Position numbers and translations under genes: made by a program
Shown here: piece by piece, positions 27,345 through 35,700 of the stretch
Layout: each line of letters starts with the position of its first letter
Numbering within the stretch: the stretch's first letter is position 1
NCBI GenBank assembly: GCA_017551665.1
Contig: JAFZLB010000091.1
Location: 1 to 51,354 of the forward strand
From: Lachnospiraceae bacterium
Lineage (GTDB): Bacteria; Bacillota; Clostridia; Lachnospirales; Lachnospiraceae
DNA length: 51,354 nt
Reading direction: 5' to 3'
The notes under the pieces: generated by a model
Database searches by the model: none
What the model saw: the letters and a program-made list of their open reading frames with translations, nothing else
Told to the model about the DNA's origin: nothing

Positions 27345-27545
27345 TCTCTATATCGAATCATTATTCGGCAAAGTTTAGAAAAAAAATTTGAATCTGTGAT
27401 AATATCAAAACCTACGTCAAATTTACATTTATTTTTGAGTTAATTTTTTATTATGATTCGAATTATGATTATTTATAGTTGGTCACCGACTATGGTTATT
27501 GGAATTTTAGAATTCTATAGACGTTATTTCGACACTGCATGGCAA
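27345..27545. other. AT-rich gene-free island with palindromes
   Basis: About 200 nt of strikingly AT-rich sequence in a GC-rich genome. It contains a 19-bp near-palindrome ATAGTTGGTCACCGACTAT (27475-27493, one mismatch) and TAGAATTCTA. No convincing gene or clean promoter is seen. It could be the regulatory region of the CAP gene or horizontally acquired DNA. Confidence 0.4.
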
Positions 27546-27546
27546 A

Positions 27547-27582
27547 AAAATATGTCAGGGGACACATCCCCTGACATATTTT
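27547..27582. terminator. Strong bidirectional terminator after hbd
   Basis: AAAATATGTCAGGGGA (27547-27562) and TCCCCTGACATATTTT (27567-27582) form a perfect 16-bp stem with loop CACA. On the minus strand seven Ts end the hairpin, so it should terminate the thl-crt-hbd transcript, past the 129-nt repeat. Confidence 0.85.
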
Positions 27583-27617
27583 CACTAACTAACGCAATAT
27601 GTGGTGCCAAAACCTCT

Positions 27618-27746
27618 ATCCGCCGTGCCCGGTGGTTGCATGATTTCCTCCGAGCGGCTTGTGTGCCACGGAGCCGAGACTACAGGCTCGGCGGAGTGTC
27701 CGGAACAATAGAGCGAGGAGGAAACATCAACCACCGCGGCAGGCGG
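27618..27746 (+). repeat. 129-nt foldback repeat, copy A
   Basis: About 91% identical (12 differences by hand) to the reverse complement of 43087-43215, with the same length. It folds on itself: CCGCC/GGCGG outside, then CGGTGGTTG/CAACCACCG, TTTCCTCC/GGAGGAAA and a central GCCGAG/CTCGGC hairpin. It lies just downstream of hbd and carries no coding sequence. Confidence 0.8.
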
Positions 27747-27774
27747 CTCAATGCCCTACACGCTTTGTACCGCG

Positions 27775-28647
27775 TTACTTCTGATCCGTCGGCACCTTTC
27801 CGTCGCTGTAATCATAGAAGCCGATCCCGGTCTTCATGCCGAGCTTGCCCGCACGCACCATCTTGCGAAGGAGCGGCGCCGGACGATACTTGTCATCGCC
27901 CGTTTCTTTATGAAGGACTTCCATGATGGCCAGGATGACATCCAGACCGATGAGATCCGCGAGTTCCAACGGCCCCATGGGATGATTGCAGCCGAGCTTC
28001 ATGGCCGTGTCAATGCCCGCGATGTCCGAGACGCCTTCGGAATACACGAAGATGCCTTCGTTGCAGAGCGGGATCAGGATGCGGTTGACGACAAAGCCTG
28101 CTGCCTCGTTGACCTGCACCGGTGTCTTGCCGATCTTCTCGGAGAGGGAGATGACTTCCTTTGTAATCTCCTCCGGCGTGTTGAGACCCGCAATGACCTC
28201 CACGAGCTTCATCACCGGCGCCGGGTTAAAGAAGTGCATACCGACGACCGGGTGCTTCAGGCCCGCGCCGATCTCCGTGATGGAGAGAGAGGAGGTGTTG
28301 GTCGCGTAGATGCACTTGTCGTTCTTGACGATGTTTTCCTGGAGGTTCTTGAAGGTTTCCTTCTTGATCTCCATGTTCTCGATGGCGGCTTCCACGATCA
28401 GATCCGCGTCCGTGCAGATGTCCGCGAGACCGGTTTTGATCTTGCCGCAGATGCCGTCCGCGGCATCCTGTTCCATCTTGCCCTTGCTGACCATCTTGTC
28501 GAGGCCCTTTTTGATCTTGGCCGCGCCGCCGTCCGCAAATTCCTGCTTAATGTCACACAGATAAACCGTGTCGACAAAATCCGCCTGCGCGAAAACCTGT
28601 GCGATACCGCTGCCCATGGCGCCCGCGCCGATGACTGCTACTTTCAT
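27775..28647 (-). CDS. hbd: 3-hydroxybutyryl-CoA dehydrogenase
   Basis: A 290-residue NAD(P)H-dependent dehydrogenase interconverting acetoacetyl-CoA and 3-hydroxybutyryl-CoA. The Rossmann motif is [20 protein letters not shown]. The catalytic His and Glu lie in [18 protein letters not shown], and [11 protein letters not shown] begins the C-terminal dimerisation domain. ATG 28647, with AGGGGG 8 nt upstream, is preferred over ATG 28653. Crt lies 14 nt upstream and thl before that, giving three steps of the butyrate pathway. The bcd and etf genes are not in this window. Confidence 0.97.
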   Translation of the reverse strand: MKVAVIGAGAMGSGIAQVFAQADFVDTVYLCDIKQEFADGGAAKIKKGLDKMVSKGKMEQDAADGICGKIKTGLADICTDADLIVEAAIENMEIKKETFKNLQENIVKNDKCIYATNTSSLSITEIGAGLKHPVVGMHFFNPAPVMKLVEVIAGLNTPEEITKEVISLSEKIGKTPVQVNEAAGFVVNRILIPLCNEGIFVYSEGVSDIAGIDTAMKLGCNHPMGPLELADLIGLDVILAIMEVLHKETGDDKYRPAPLLRKMVRAGKLGMKTGIGFYDYSDGKVPTDQK

Positions 28648-28661
28648 AAGCATATCCCCCT

Positions 28662-29438
28662 TTAGTTGTTCGTGAATGTTTTCTCTTTGCGCTTCTCGAG
28701 GAAGGCGCTCATGCCTTCCTTCTGGTCATGCGTGTCAAAGCAGGCGCCGAAGATCTTTTCCTCCACGACGATGGCTTCATCCATCGGGAGATCCAGACCC
28801 TTGTTGACCGCTTCCTTGCAGCCGCGCACCGCGATGGGTGCGTTGGCCGCGATGCCCGCCGCGATTTTTTCCACGGTGGCCATCAGCTCCGCCTGGGGCA
28901 CGACCTGGTTGACCAGACCCACGCGCAGCGCTTCGTCCGCCTTGATGTTGCGGGCGGTGTAAATGAGCTGCTTCGCCATGCCGGGGCCGATGAGACGCGC
29001 AAGACGCTGCGTGCCGCCGAAGCCCGGCGTGATGCCGAGGCCCACCTCGGGCTGACCGAACATCGCGTTGTCCGAGCAGATGCGGAAATCACAGCTCATG
29101 GCGATCTCGCAGCCGCCGCCCAACGCAAAGCCGTTCACCGCCGCGATCACGGGGATCGGGAAGGTCTCCAGCTTGCGGAAGACGTCATTGCCCTTCTTGC
29201 CGAAGGCCTCGCCCTCTTCCTTGGAGAGCGAAGACATCTCCGCGATGTCCGCGCCTGCGACAAAGCTCTTTTCTCCCGCGCCCGTGAGAATCAGGCAACG
29301 GATTGCGCCCTGGTCCACGGCGTCGAGTGCCGCGGAAAGCTCCTCCAGCACAGCGCTGTTCAGCGCGTTCAGCGCTTCGGGCCGGTTAATCGTAAGAATG
29401 CCGACGGCATCCTTTACTTCATATTCTACAAATGCCAT
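28662..29438 (-). CDS. crt: Enoyl-CoA hydratase / crotonase
   Basis: A 258-residue crotonase dehydrating 3-hydroxybutyryl-CoA to crotonyl-CoA. The oxyanion-hole segment [20 protein letters not shown] and the two catalytic Glu residues (GGGCE and FGQPEVGLG) are present, and length is typical. It sits between thl and hbd with gaps of about 10-15 nt, so the three are one transcriptional unit. Confidence 0.96.
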   Translation of the reverse strand: MAFVEYEVKDAVGILTINRPEALNALNSAVLEELSAALDAVDQGAIRCLILTGAGEKSFVAGADIAEMSSLSKEEGEAFGKKGNDVFRKLETFPIPVIAAVNGFALGGGCEIAMSCDFRICSDNAMFGQPEVGLGITPGFGGTQRLARLIGPGMAKQLIYTARNIKADEALRVGLVNQVVPQAELMATVEKIAAGIAANAPIAVRGCKEAVNKGLDLPMDEAIVVEEKIFGACFDTHDQKEGMSAFLEKRKEKTFTNN

Positions 29439-29449
29439 GTGTTTTCTCC

Positions 29450-30631
29450 TTATGCTTTTTCAACAATCGTCGCACATCCCATACCGCCGCCGATGCACAG
29501 CGTCGCAAGACCCTTCTTCGCGTCTTCGCGTTTCTGCATCTCATGCAGCAGGGTGACAAGGATACGGCAGCCGGACGCGCCGACCGGGTGACCGAGGGCG
29601 ATGGCGCCGCCGTTGACGTTGAGCTTGCTCAGATCGAAGTTCAGGTCTCTGCCGACCGCGATGGACTGGGCCGCGAAGGCTTCGTTCGCTTCGTAGAGAT
29701 CAATGTCATCGATCGTGAGGCCGGTGCGCTCAAAGACCTTCTTCGTGGCAGCAATCGGGCCGACACCCATGATTTCGGGCTTCACGCCGCCGAGTGCGCC
29801 GCCGATCCATGTCGCCATCGGCTTCACGCCGAGCTCCTGGGCCTTCTCTTCGCTCATCACGACCACGCAGGCCGCGCCGTCGTTGATACCGGAGGCATTC
29901 GCCGCCGTCGTTACGCCGCCTTCGTTAATGGCACGCAGCTTCGCGATGGATTCCGCCGTGACGCCCGCGCGCGGGAATTCGTCCTTATCGAAAACGACGG
30001 TGTCCTTCTTGACCTTGACTTCCACGCCGACGATCTCTTCCTTGAAGCGATCCGCCTTCTGTGCCGCCTCGGCCTTGTTCTGGCTGTTCGCCGCGAATTC
30101 GTCCACCTGCTCACGCGTGATGTTCCATTCCTTCGCCACATTGTCGGCCGTCTGGATCATGTGGTAGTTGTTGAACGCATCCCACAGCGCGTCCTTGATC
30201 ATGCAGTCAATGAGCGTGCCGTTGTTCATGCGATAGCCGTAACGCGCCTTGTCAAGCGCGAACGGAGCCATGGACATATTCTCCATACCGCCGGCCACGA
30301 CGATATCCGCCACACCCGCCATGATCTTTTCCGCTGCCATGTTGACGCAGTTCAGACCGGAACCGCAGACAACGTTAATTGTCACCGCCGGCACTTCCAC
30401 GGGGAGCCCCGCTTTGATCGATGCCTGACGCGCAACATTCTGTCCGAGGGACGCCTGGATGACGCAGCCCATCAATACCTCATCCACCTGCTCGCCTTTG
30501 ACGCCTGCCCTGTTCAGCGCCTCTTTGATGACGACAGCGCCCAGATCCGTTGCCGGCGTATTGGATAACGTTCCACCGAAGTTACCAATCGCTGTTCTTA
30601 CCGCACCGGCAATTACTACCTTTTTAGCCAT
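29450..30631 (-). CDS. thl: Acetyl-CoA C-acetyltransferase (thiolase)
   Basis: A 393-residue biosynthetic thiolase condensing two acetyl-CoA. The acyl-accepting Cys89 lies in NVVCGSGLN, the His in [12 protein letters not shown], and the second catalytic Cys379 in CIGGGMG. AAAGGAG lies 8 nt before ATG 30631. It begins only 30 nt after the hpf stop without a visible terminator, so the butyrate genes may be read partly from the hpf promoter. Confidence 0.97.
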   Translation of the reverse strand: MAKKVVIAGAVRTAIGNFGGTLSNTPATDLGAVVIKEALNRAGVKGEQVDEVLMGCVIQASLGQNVARQASIKAGLPVEVPAVTINVVCGSGLNCVNMAAEKIMAGVADIVVAGGMENMSMAPFALDKARYGYRMNNGTLIDCMIKDALWDAFNNYHMIQTADNVAKEWNITREQVDEFAANSQNKAEAAQKADRFKEEIVGVEVKVKKDTVVFDKDEFPRAGVTAESIAKLRAINEGGVTTAANASGINDGAACVVVMSEEKAQELGVKPMATWIGGALGGVKPEIMGVGPIAATKKVFERTGLTIDDIDLYEANEAFAAQSIAVGRDLNFDLSKLNVNGGAIALGHPVGASGCRILVTLLHEMQKREDAKKGLATLCIGGGMGCATIVEKA

Positions 30632-30661
30632 ACCCGTTTCTCCTTTCAATACTGTGAATAG

Positions 30662-31192
30662 TTACTCTTCCGGTTCCAATATACCATAAGTCCCGCCCTT
30701 GCGTTTGTAGACGACGTTGGTTTCGTCCGTTTCCGCGTTGACGAAGACATAGAACCCGTGGCCCAGCAGTTCCATCTGAATACAGGCATCCTCCGGATAC
30801 ATCGGCTTGATGTCGAAGCGCTTGACGCGCTCGATCTTGATCTCATCCTCATCCGTGAATTCCTTTTCGATGAATTCTCTTTTGAAGTTCACGGACGCAT
30901 CCTGATGCTTGTCAATCAGTTTGTTCTTGTACTTCTTCAGTTGACGTTCGATGACTTCTTCCACCAGATCGATGGAAACGTACATATCATTGGAGACCTG
31001 TTCGGAGCGGATGATCTTCCCCTTGACGGGAATCGTGACTTCGATCTTGTGACGCTCCTTGTCGACACTCAGGACCACATTGACCTTGGTGTCGGGAGAG
31101 AAATAGCGCTCCAGCTTTCCGAGCTTTTCCTCCACCGCACTGCGCAGTCCCGCGGTCACATCGACGTTCTTACCTACCATTGTAATGTTCAT
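30662..31192 (-). CDS. hpf: Ribosome hibernation promoting factor, long form
   Basis: A 176-residue long HPF. The N-terminal S30AE/YfiA domain (about 1-100) binds the 30S decoding region. The C-terminal domain (about 118-176, FDIKPMYPEDACIQMELLGH) dimerises to make 100S ribosomes. AAGGAGG precedes ATG 31192, and a near-consensus promoter lies 43 nt further upstream. The gene directly precedes thl-crt-hbd on the same strand, an uncommon neighbourhood. Confidence 0.95.
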   Translation of the reverse strand: MNITMVGKNVDVTAGLRSAVEEKLGKLERYFSPDTKVNVVLSVDKERHKIEVTIPVKGKIIRSEQVSNDMYVSIDLVEEVIERQLKKYKNKLIDKHQDASVNFKREFIEKEFTDEDEIKIERVKRFDIKPMYPEDACIQMELLGHGFYVFVNAETDETNVVYKRKGGTYGILEPEE

Positions 31193-31234
31193 ATCTGTCC
31201 TCCTTAGCCTGCATGACTTTGGATACATGTATCA

Positions 31235-31263
31235 AGTATACCCGATTGCTCCCCCCTGTTCAA
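31235..31263 (-). promoter_or_regulatory. Promoter of hpf
   Basis: On the minus strand, TTGAAC (plus 31258-31263), 17 nt and TATACT (plus 31235-31240) form a strong vegetative promoter. The leader would be about 37 nt including AAGGAGG. Confidence 0.75.
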
Positions 31264-31285
31264 GGGAAAAAAACTGAAAATAAAA

Positions 31286-31311
31286 GGAACACCGTTCGAA
31301 AACAGTGTTCC
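31286..31311 (-). terminator. Terminator of the NlpC/P60 gene
   Basis: On the minus strand GGAACACTGTT-TTCG-AACGGTGTTCC makes an 11-bp stem (one G-T pair) with a stable TTCG tetraloop, followed by TTTTATTTT. It lies 36 nt after the stop codon. Confidence 0.85.
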
Positions 31312-31346
31312 CTGTCTGTTCCAAAAAATCACGCGGCACAAAACGA

Positions 31347-33020
31347 TCAGAACATCCTGCGGATGGCTGTCGGCGCTCTGTAAGAAGCGTTGCCGATGAT
31401 GATGCCGGTGCGTCTGCCGGAGGCATGCACGATCTGGCCGTTGCCGATGTAAATCGCCACGTGACCGGGGTACACCACCACGTCGCCCGGCAGTGCGTTG
31501 GCGAGGCTGTCCACCGGCGTGCCGACGTTGCCCTGCGCTTCCGGAATACGGGGCAGGCTGATGCCGAACTGCTTGTACACGGACTGTGTGAAGCCGGAGC
31601 AGTCCGCGCCGTTCGTTAAGGACGTGCCGCCGTGGACGTAAGGATTGCCGACGAACTGAATCGCGAAGGCCGCCACCGCTTCGCCCTGGCTTCCCGAAAC
31701 GGCCAGGAACTCTTCCGCGGACTTGTAATTCGCGGGCGTTGCCGCGGGCGCGACCTGCTTGGGTGTGCTGGCCGGCGCCTGTCCTCCTGCTGCCTGCTGC
31801 GTCGTGTTCTGGCCCGCCGCCGCTGCCTGTGCCGCACGTTCCGCCGCTTCCGCTGCCAGTCTCGCTTCCGCCGCGGCGCGTTCCCGCGCCAGACGGGCTT
31901 CCTCTTCCGCTCTGGACTCCGCCGTGCGGTAGGTCTGCTCTAAGGATACAAATTCCTTGGAAACAAAGGCCGTGCGATTGTCATAAGAAAAGCTGATCCA
32001 GCCGTCCAGTTCCTGCACGTCACGGAGCAGTTCTCCCTCCGAAAGCTGCGTCAGCGCCTCGGCATCCGTGGACGCGTCCGCGCGGACATTCAGAGAACCC
32101 GCCGTCACTCTCGCGTTCAGCACATTACAGGACGCCTCATGCTCCATGGCGAGCGTTCCGGTCATACAGAACTCCGCCTTGATATAACCGGTGACCTCAC
32201 CGGATTCCATCTTGTACCAGTCTCCCTCGACGCCGATCATGCGTCCCTTGGAGCGGTCATACATCTTACCGACGATATCATAATCCGTGCCGGGGCCGGA
32301 ACGCACGTTGACGTAGCCGTCTCCGCGCACCACGATGAGATCAATGCCCGGCACCACTTCCGCCGTGACAGTCTCCTCCGCAACCGCTTCGGGAACTTCC
32401 TCTTCGACGACCTCGGGATCCGTATTTTCTTCAATAATATTCTCTTGCGCAGCGGTCTCTTCTTCCGCGGGGACCGCGTCATCCGCAACAACTTCCTCTT
32501 CGGCGGCCGGAATGTCCGTCAGGCTTGCGGAAAGCGCGCCCCAGACATCCTGCTGCCCTTCCGTCGTACCCGAAAAGAACATGCCGTCCTGCGGCGATGC
32601 CGCAGCCGCTGTCCGATCCTGCGGGACTTCCTGTACCTGCGCCTGCGGAACTTCTTCCGTCTGCGTCGCGGCAAGCTCCGCCTGCAACACTTCGCGTTCC
32701 AGCGCAGCCGTTTCAATCTCTTCAATCTTTTCCTGCTGTACCAGTGCGAGCTCCACCGGCTCCGTGATGACCACAGCCGTGTCCGTCACCGTCGCGGCCG
32801 CGCCGGCGCTTAACAGGTTCTCCGTGCCGGGTCTGGAAAGCTCCTCCTGACGAAGGGAGGCAAGGGAAACATGTTCAAAGGAAAAGTAATAACCCGCACC
32901 GGCGGAAGGAAGCACAGTGGTGACGCTGACCTTCTGTGACGCGGCCGACGCAACCGCCGGACAAAGCATCACCGCTACCGCCAGAAGCAGCGCCGTGGGT
33001 TTGGTTCTTGTTTTCTTCAT
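31347..33020 (-). CDS. Secreted SH3-domain NlpC/P60 peptidoglycan hydrolase
   Basis: A 557-residue cell-wall hydrolase with a signal peptide (about 1-27, ending ASAAS). A long acidic, low-complexity segment with Glu/Val/Ala runs occupies about 30-225. Two bacterial SH3 domains (GYVNVRSGPGTDYDIVGKMY; GSLNVRADASTDAEALTQL) are followed by an Ala/Glu/Arg helical linker and an NlpC/P60 endopeptidase with ADCSGFTQ (catalytic Cys) and GHVAIYIGNGQIVHAS (His). Such enzymes cleave stem peptides. WalR-like boxes lie 20-47 nt upstream, matching known control of such hydrolases by WalKR in Bacillus. Confidence 0.94.
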   Translation of the reverse strand: MKKTRTKPTALLLAVAVMLCPAVASAASQKVSVTTVLPSAGAGYYFSFEHVSLASLRQEELSRPGTENLLSAGAAATVTDTAVVITEPVELALVQQEKIEEIETAALEREVLQAELAATQTEEVPQAQVQEVPQDRTAAAASPQDGMFFSGTTEGQQDVWGALSASLTDIPAAEEEVVADDAVPAEEETAAQENIIEENTDPEVVEEEVPEAVAEETVTAEVVPGIDLIVVRGDGYVNVRSGPGTDYDIVGKMYDRSKGRMIGVEGDWYKMESGEVTGYIKAEFCMTGTLAMEHEASCNVLNARVTAGSLNVRADASTDAEALTQLSEGELLRDVQELDGWISFSYDNRTAFVSKEFVSLEQTYRTAESRAEEEARLARERAAAEARLAAEAAERAAQAAAAGQNTTQQAAGGQAPASTPKQVAPAATPANYKSAEEFLAVSGSQGEAVAAFAIQFVGNPYVHGGTSLTNGADCSGFTQSVYKQFGISLPRIPEAQGNVGTPVDSLANALPGDVVVYPGHVAIYIGNGQIVHASGRRTGIIIGNASYRAPTAIRRMF

Positions 33021-33040
33021 AATGGAAAGAACTCCTCCAA

Positions 33041-33067
33041 ATTACAATATGTTACAAATATGTTACG
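33041..33067 (-). promoter_or_regulatory. WalR-like operator upstream of the NlpC/P60 gene
   Basis: The minus strand reads CGTAAC-ATATT-TGTAAC-ATAT-TGTAAT, three TGTWAH-like half-sites. The first two have the N5 spacing of the WalR (YycF) box. A weak -35 TTGCGG lies just upstream, so the box may sit within the promoter. WalR controls NlpC/P60-type hydrolases in low-GC Firmicutes. Confidence 0.5.
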
Positions 33068-33092
33068 TCCGCAAATTATGTTACTACGCAAA

Positions 33093-33113
33093 AACAGGCT
33101 TGTCAAGCCTGTT
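33093..33113 (-). terminator. Terminator of trxB
   Basis: AACAGGCTT-GTC-AAGCCTGTT forms a 9-bp stem. On the minus strand it is followed by TTTTT, about 55 nt after the trxB stop. Confidence 0.8.
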
Positions 33114-33169
33114 CTGCGAAAAAAATCATACGATAATTGTTGCAAAATGATTCATGTGATTGTTATGAT

Positions 33170-34105
33170 TTACACCTTTCCCGTCAAAAAATCCGTCACG
33201 GAAGTGATCGCGCAGGCCCCGTCCGCAGCCGCCGTAATCACCTGGCGCAGCCGCTTCGTGCGAATGTCCCCCGCAGCGAAGACGCCGGGCCGGTTCGTCT
33301 GTGTGCTCTCGTCCGCGCGGACAAAGCCCTTTTCGTCTGTTTCCACAAGGTTCTTGCAGTATTCCGCACGGGGGGTGATGCCGACCGCCATAAAGCAGGC
33401 GCTGCAGTCGATGATACGCTTTTCCCCCGTCTTCACGTTCTCCACGGTCACGCCTTCCACGGAACCCGTGCCGAGGACGCTCGTCACGACGGAATCCCAG
33501 ACCACCTCCGCGTTCGGCAGCGACAGCAGCTCCTTTTGCAGGATCTTCGCCGCCCGCAGCTCATCCCGGCGGTGAATCAGATACACCTTTTCGCAGCCCC
33601 TTGCGAGGAAGATCGCGTCCTCGACGGCCACATCGCCGCCGCCGACCACCACGGCTGTCTTGCCGCGGAAGAAGGCACCGTCACAGGTCGCGCAGTAGGA
33701 AACGCCGGCACCGGACAGCTCCGCTTCGCCGGGCACGCCCAAATGCGCGTGCGTCGCGCCCGTGGCGAGAATCACCGTCTTCGTGTCAAAGCTCTCTTTT
33801 GTGGTCTGCACCGTATAGCAGGGGGCCGTCGTCTCATCCCCCTCCGACTTGCAGATAATGTTCGTCACGTCTCCCGTTTTGAACATCGCGCCGAGCTTGT
33901 CCGCGTGGTCCCGCATGTTCTGCGCGAGGTCAAAGCCGCTTAAGCCCGGCAGCCCCGGATAATTGTCCACCTCATAGGTATCGACAATCTGTCCGCCGCT
34001 CATGGGATTCTGTTCCAGCACAATGAGACGCAGCTGTGCGCGGATGCCGTAGATGGCGGCGGAAAGACCCGCCGGACCCGCGCCGATGATAATGGTATCG
34101 TACAT
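33170..34105 (-). CDS. trxB: Thioredoxin reductase
   Basis: A 311-residue NADPH-dependent flavoprotein that reduces thioredoxin. The FAD motif IIIGAGPAGLSAAIYGIRA opens the protein. The redox-active CATC (in SYCATCDGAFFRGK) is followed by the NADPH motif VVVGGGDVAVEDAIFLA, and GVFAAGDIRTKRLRQ closes the FAD site. GGGAGGAAAG precedes the ATG. It follows the serine acetyltransferase gene by 21 nt, linking thiol reduction with cysteine supply. Confidence 0.96.
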   Translation of the reverse strand: MYDTIIIGAGPAGLSAAIYGIRAQLRLIVLEQNPMSGGQIVDTYEVDNYPGLPGLSGFDLAQNMRDHADKLGAMFKTGDVTNIICKSEGDETTAPCYTVQTTKESFDTKTVILATGATHAHLGVPGEAELSGAGVSYCATCDGAFFRGKTAVVVGGGDVAVEDAIFLARGCEKVYLIHRRDELRAAKILQKELLSLPNAEVVWDSVVTSVLGTGSVEGVTVENVKTGEKRIIDCSACFMAVGITPRAEYCKNLVETDEKGFVRADESTQTNRPGVFAAGDIRTKRLRQVITAAADGACAITSVTDFLTGKV

Positions 34106-34126
34106 TTCTTTCCTCCCTGTACCTGT

Positions 34127-35038
34127 TCAGGATTTGAAGCTTGCTTCCGAATCGTTTTTGTATTCCAGTTCCTGCGTGCTGACGCTCACACGCGTGCCCG
34201 GTTTCACGGACGAGGTGATGAAGACATTGGAGCCGATGACGGCGTCATGCCCGATGACCGTCTCGCCGCCGAGGATGGACGCGCCCGCGTAAATCGTGAC
34301 ATGATCCTCGATCGTCGGATGCCGCTTTTCGCCGCGCAGCTTCTGCCCGCCGCGCGTGGACAGCGCGCCGATCGTCACGCCCTGATAAATCTTGACATGC
34401 TCTCCGATCTGTGCCGTCTCACCGATGACAACGCCGGTGCCGTGGTCAATCATAAAGAATTTGCCGATGGTCGCGCCGGGATGAATGTCAATGCCCGTCG
34501 CGCCGTGGGCGTACTCCGTCATCATGCGCGGAATCACCGGAACGCCCAGCAGATACAGCTCGTGCGCCAGGCGGTTGATGCAGGTGGCGTAAAGCCCCGG
34601 ATAGGACAAAATCACCTCCGCCACGTCTCTGGCCGCGGGGTCACCCTCATAGGTCGCCTCGACATCCGTCGCCAGCAGCGCGCGCACCTGCGGCAGACGC
34701 TCGAAGAAGGAAACGCAGAGCGCCTCCGCCTTCTCTTCCTGCTCTGCCTCGCTGTTGCCCGCATTTTCCTCGTCAAAGCTGAGCGCGATGCGCACCTGTT
34801 TGCGCAGATTGAACATCACATCCTCGATGAGCACGGAGATGCGGTTGCGGTCGGAAAAGCTGCGGTATACGCTGTCGCGGTAATAGCCGGGGAACACGAT
34901 GATAAGCAGCTTGCGCATGATGTCCAGCACCTGCTCCCGGTCCGGCTGTGAAAACAGATCCAGCCGGTCGATGTCCCTGTTCTTTTCGTAGTCCGCAAGT
35001 ACCGTCTCCACAAGACGGGTGATGGTTTTTTCTTCCAT
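34127..35038 (-). CDS. cysE: Serine O-acetyltransferase (CysE/EpsC type)
   Basis: A 303-residue enzyme making O-acetylserine, the cysteine precursor. The long helical N-terminal half (about 1-165) is typical of EpsC-like SATs. The left-handed beta-helix hexapeptide repeats follow (TGIDIHPGATIGKFFMIDHG, GVVIGETAQIGEHVKIYQG), with conserved His/Asp in FMIDHGTG. ATG 35038 with GGGAGA 7 nt upstream is preferred over the in-frame codon at 35053. Its promoter overlaps the terminator of the preceding gene. Confidence 0.93.
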   Translation of the reverse strand: MEEKTITRLVETVLADYEKNRDIDRLDLFSQPDREQVLDIMRKLLIIVFPGYYRDSVYRSFSDRNRISVLIEDVMFNLRKQVRIALSFDEENAGNSEAEQEEKAEALCVSFFERLPQVRALLATDVEATYEGDPAARDVAEVILSYPGLYATCINRLAHELYLLGVPVIPRMMTEYAHGATGIDIHPGATIGKFFMIDHGTGVVIGETAQIGEHVKIYQGVTIGALSTRGGQKLRGEKRHPTIEDHVTIYAGASILGGETVIGHDAVIGSNVFITSSVKPGTRVSVSTQELEYKNDSEASFKS

Positions 35039-35058
35039 AAGATATTCTCCCAAAAAAA

Positions 35059-35091
35059 GAAGGTCTGCCGTATATCATACAACAGACCTTC
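35059..35091 (-). terminator. Terminator of the 160-residue gene, enclosing the cysE -10 box
   Basis: GAAGGTCTG (35059-35067) pairs with CAGACCTTC (35083-35091), and the minus strand then has seven Ts. The loop contains the -10 of the downstream cysE promoter. Confidence 0.85.
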
Positions 35092-35102
35092 GAAAACCGC
35101 AA
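35074..35102 (-). promoter_or_regulatory. Promoter of cysE-trxB, nested in a terminator
   Basis: On the minus strand, TTGCGG (plus 35097-35102), 17 nt and TATGAT (plus 35074-35079). Transcription would start inside the 3' half of the upstream terminator hairpin, about 30 nt before the cysE ATG. Confidence 0.6.
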
Positions 35103-35125
35103 TCAGTTTGAACGCTACGCAATCC

Positions 35126-35608
35126 TCAGGACGCCTGCGCCTCCGTATCCGTGGCACTTGCGGCCTCTTCGGAGAGGGCGCTGTCCATCAGCTTCATCAG
35201 CTCCAGTGCGGAGCGGAAATGCTCACGTTTGTTTTCCTCCGCCCAGATCACCTGTCCCTGCCAGCTGGAATTCTGACGGTACTGTACCTGAACGATGAAT
35301 GTGCCCTGTTTCCCCCGTTTGTCCTGAACATTGTGTAAGTTCATTTTCTTTCCCCTTTTGAAATTCGGCGTGCGATCCTGTTTCTCCGGAAGCTGTTTGA
35401 ACGATCTGCACTGCGTCGAACGCTGCGGAAAATTCCACTCGTCAAACAGATCTTCCATGCGGAAGAGCAGCTCCATTGCCCCTCTGAAGGTCACAGGGCG
35501 CGTGGCGTATTGATGCCATAACTCACCGCTGTAATCCCCATCCTTCATTTCATCCACGCAAACAGTGATCAGGTTCGGTGAAAAAAAGCGAATCGCTGCG
35601 TCTCCCAT
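35126..35608 (-). CDS. Hypothetical protein with an internal duplication
   Basis: A 160-residue protein with two related halves. The first ends VTFRGAMELLFRMEDLFDEW and the second REHFRSALELMKLMDSALSE, each preceded by a short beta-rich stretch (IRFFSPNLITVCVDE; GTFIVQVQYRQNSSWQGQV). The second half resembles small single-domain clostridial proteins of unknown function. Between them lies a basic linker. AAGGAG lies 8 nt before the ATG. Upstream are a 35-nt conserved promoter box and possibly a second promoter (TTGACT..TACAAT). No function can be assigned. Confidence 0.75.
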   Translation of the reverse strand: MGDAAIRFFSPNLITVCVDEMKDGDYSGELWHQYATRPVTFRGAMELLFRMEDLFDEWNFPQRSTQCRSFKQLPEKQDRTPNFKRGKKMNLHNVQDKRGKQGTFIVQVQYRQNSSWQGQVIWAEENKREHFRSALELMKLMDSALSEEAASATDTEAQAS

Positions 35609-35658
35609 GAGCTTATCTCCTTCACTATTGTAACAGTTCTGTAAAAAAAGTCAATATG

Positions 35659-35693
35659 ATTATACCACATCACCTATCATAAAACCAATCATA
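35659..35693 (-). promoter_or_regulatory. 35-nt promoter box, copy B
   Basis: On the minus strand the box runs from TATGATTGG to a perfect extended -10, GTGGTATAAT, 51 nt before the gene at 35608. It matches 14634-14668 at 31 of 35 bases. The conserved TATGATAGGTGAT upstream of the -10 looks like an operator rather than a -35. Confidence 0.6.
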
Positions 35694-35700
35694 TTTCGGA

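Noticed and set aside
27453-27926. Plus-strand frame through the AT-rich island and the 129-nt repeat
   Set aside because: It crosses a strong terminator and a foldback repeat and then runs antisense to hbd. There is no domain and no ribosome binding site.
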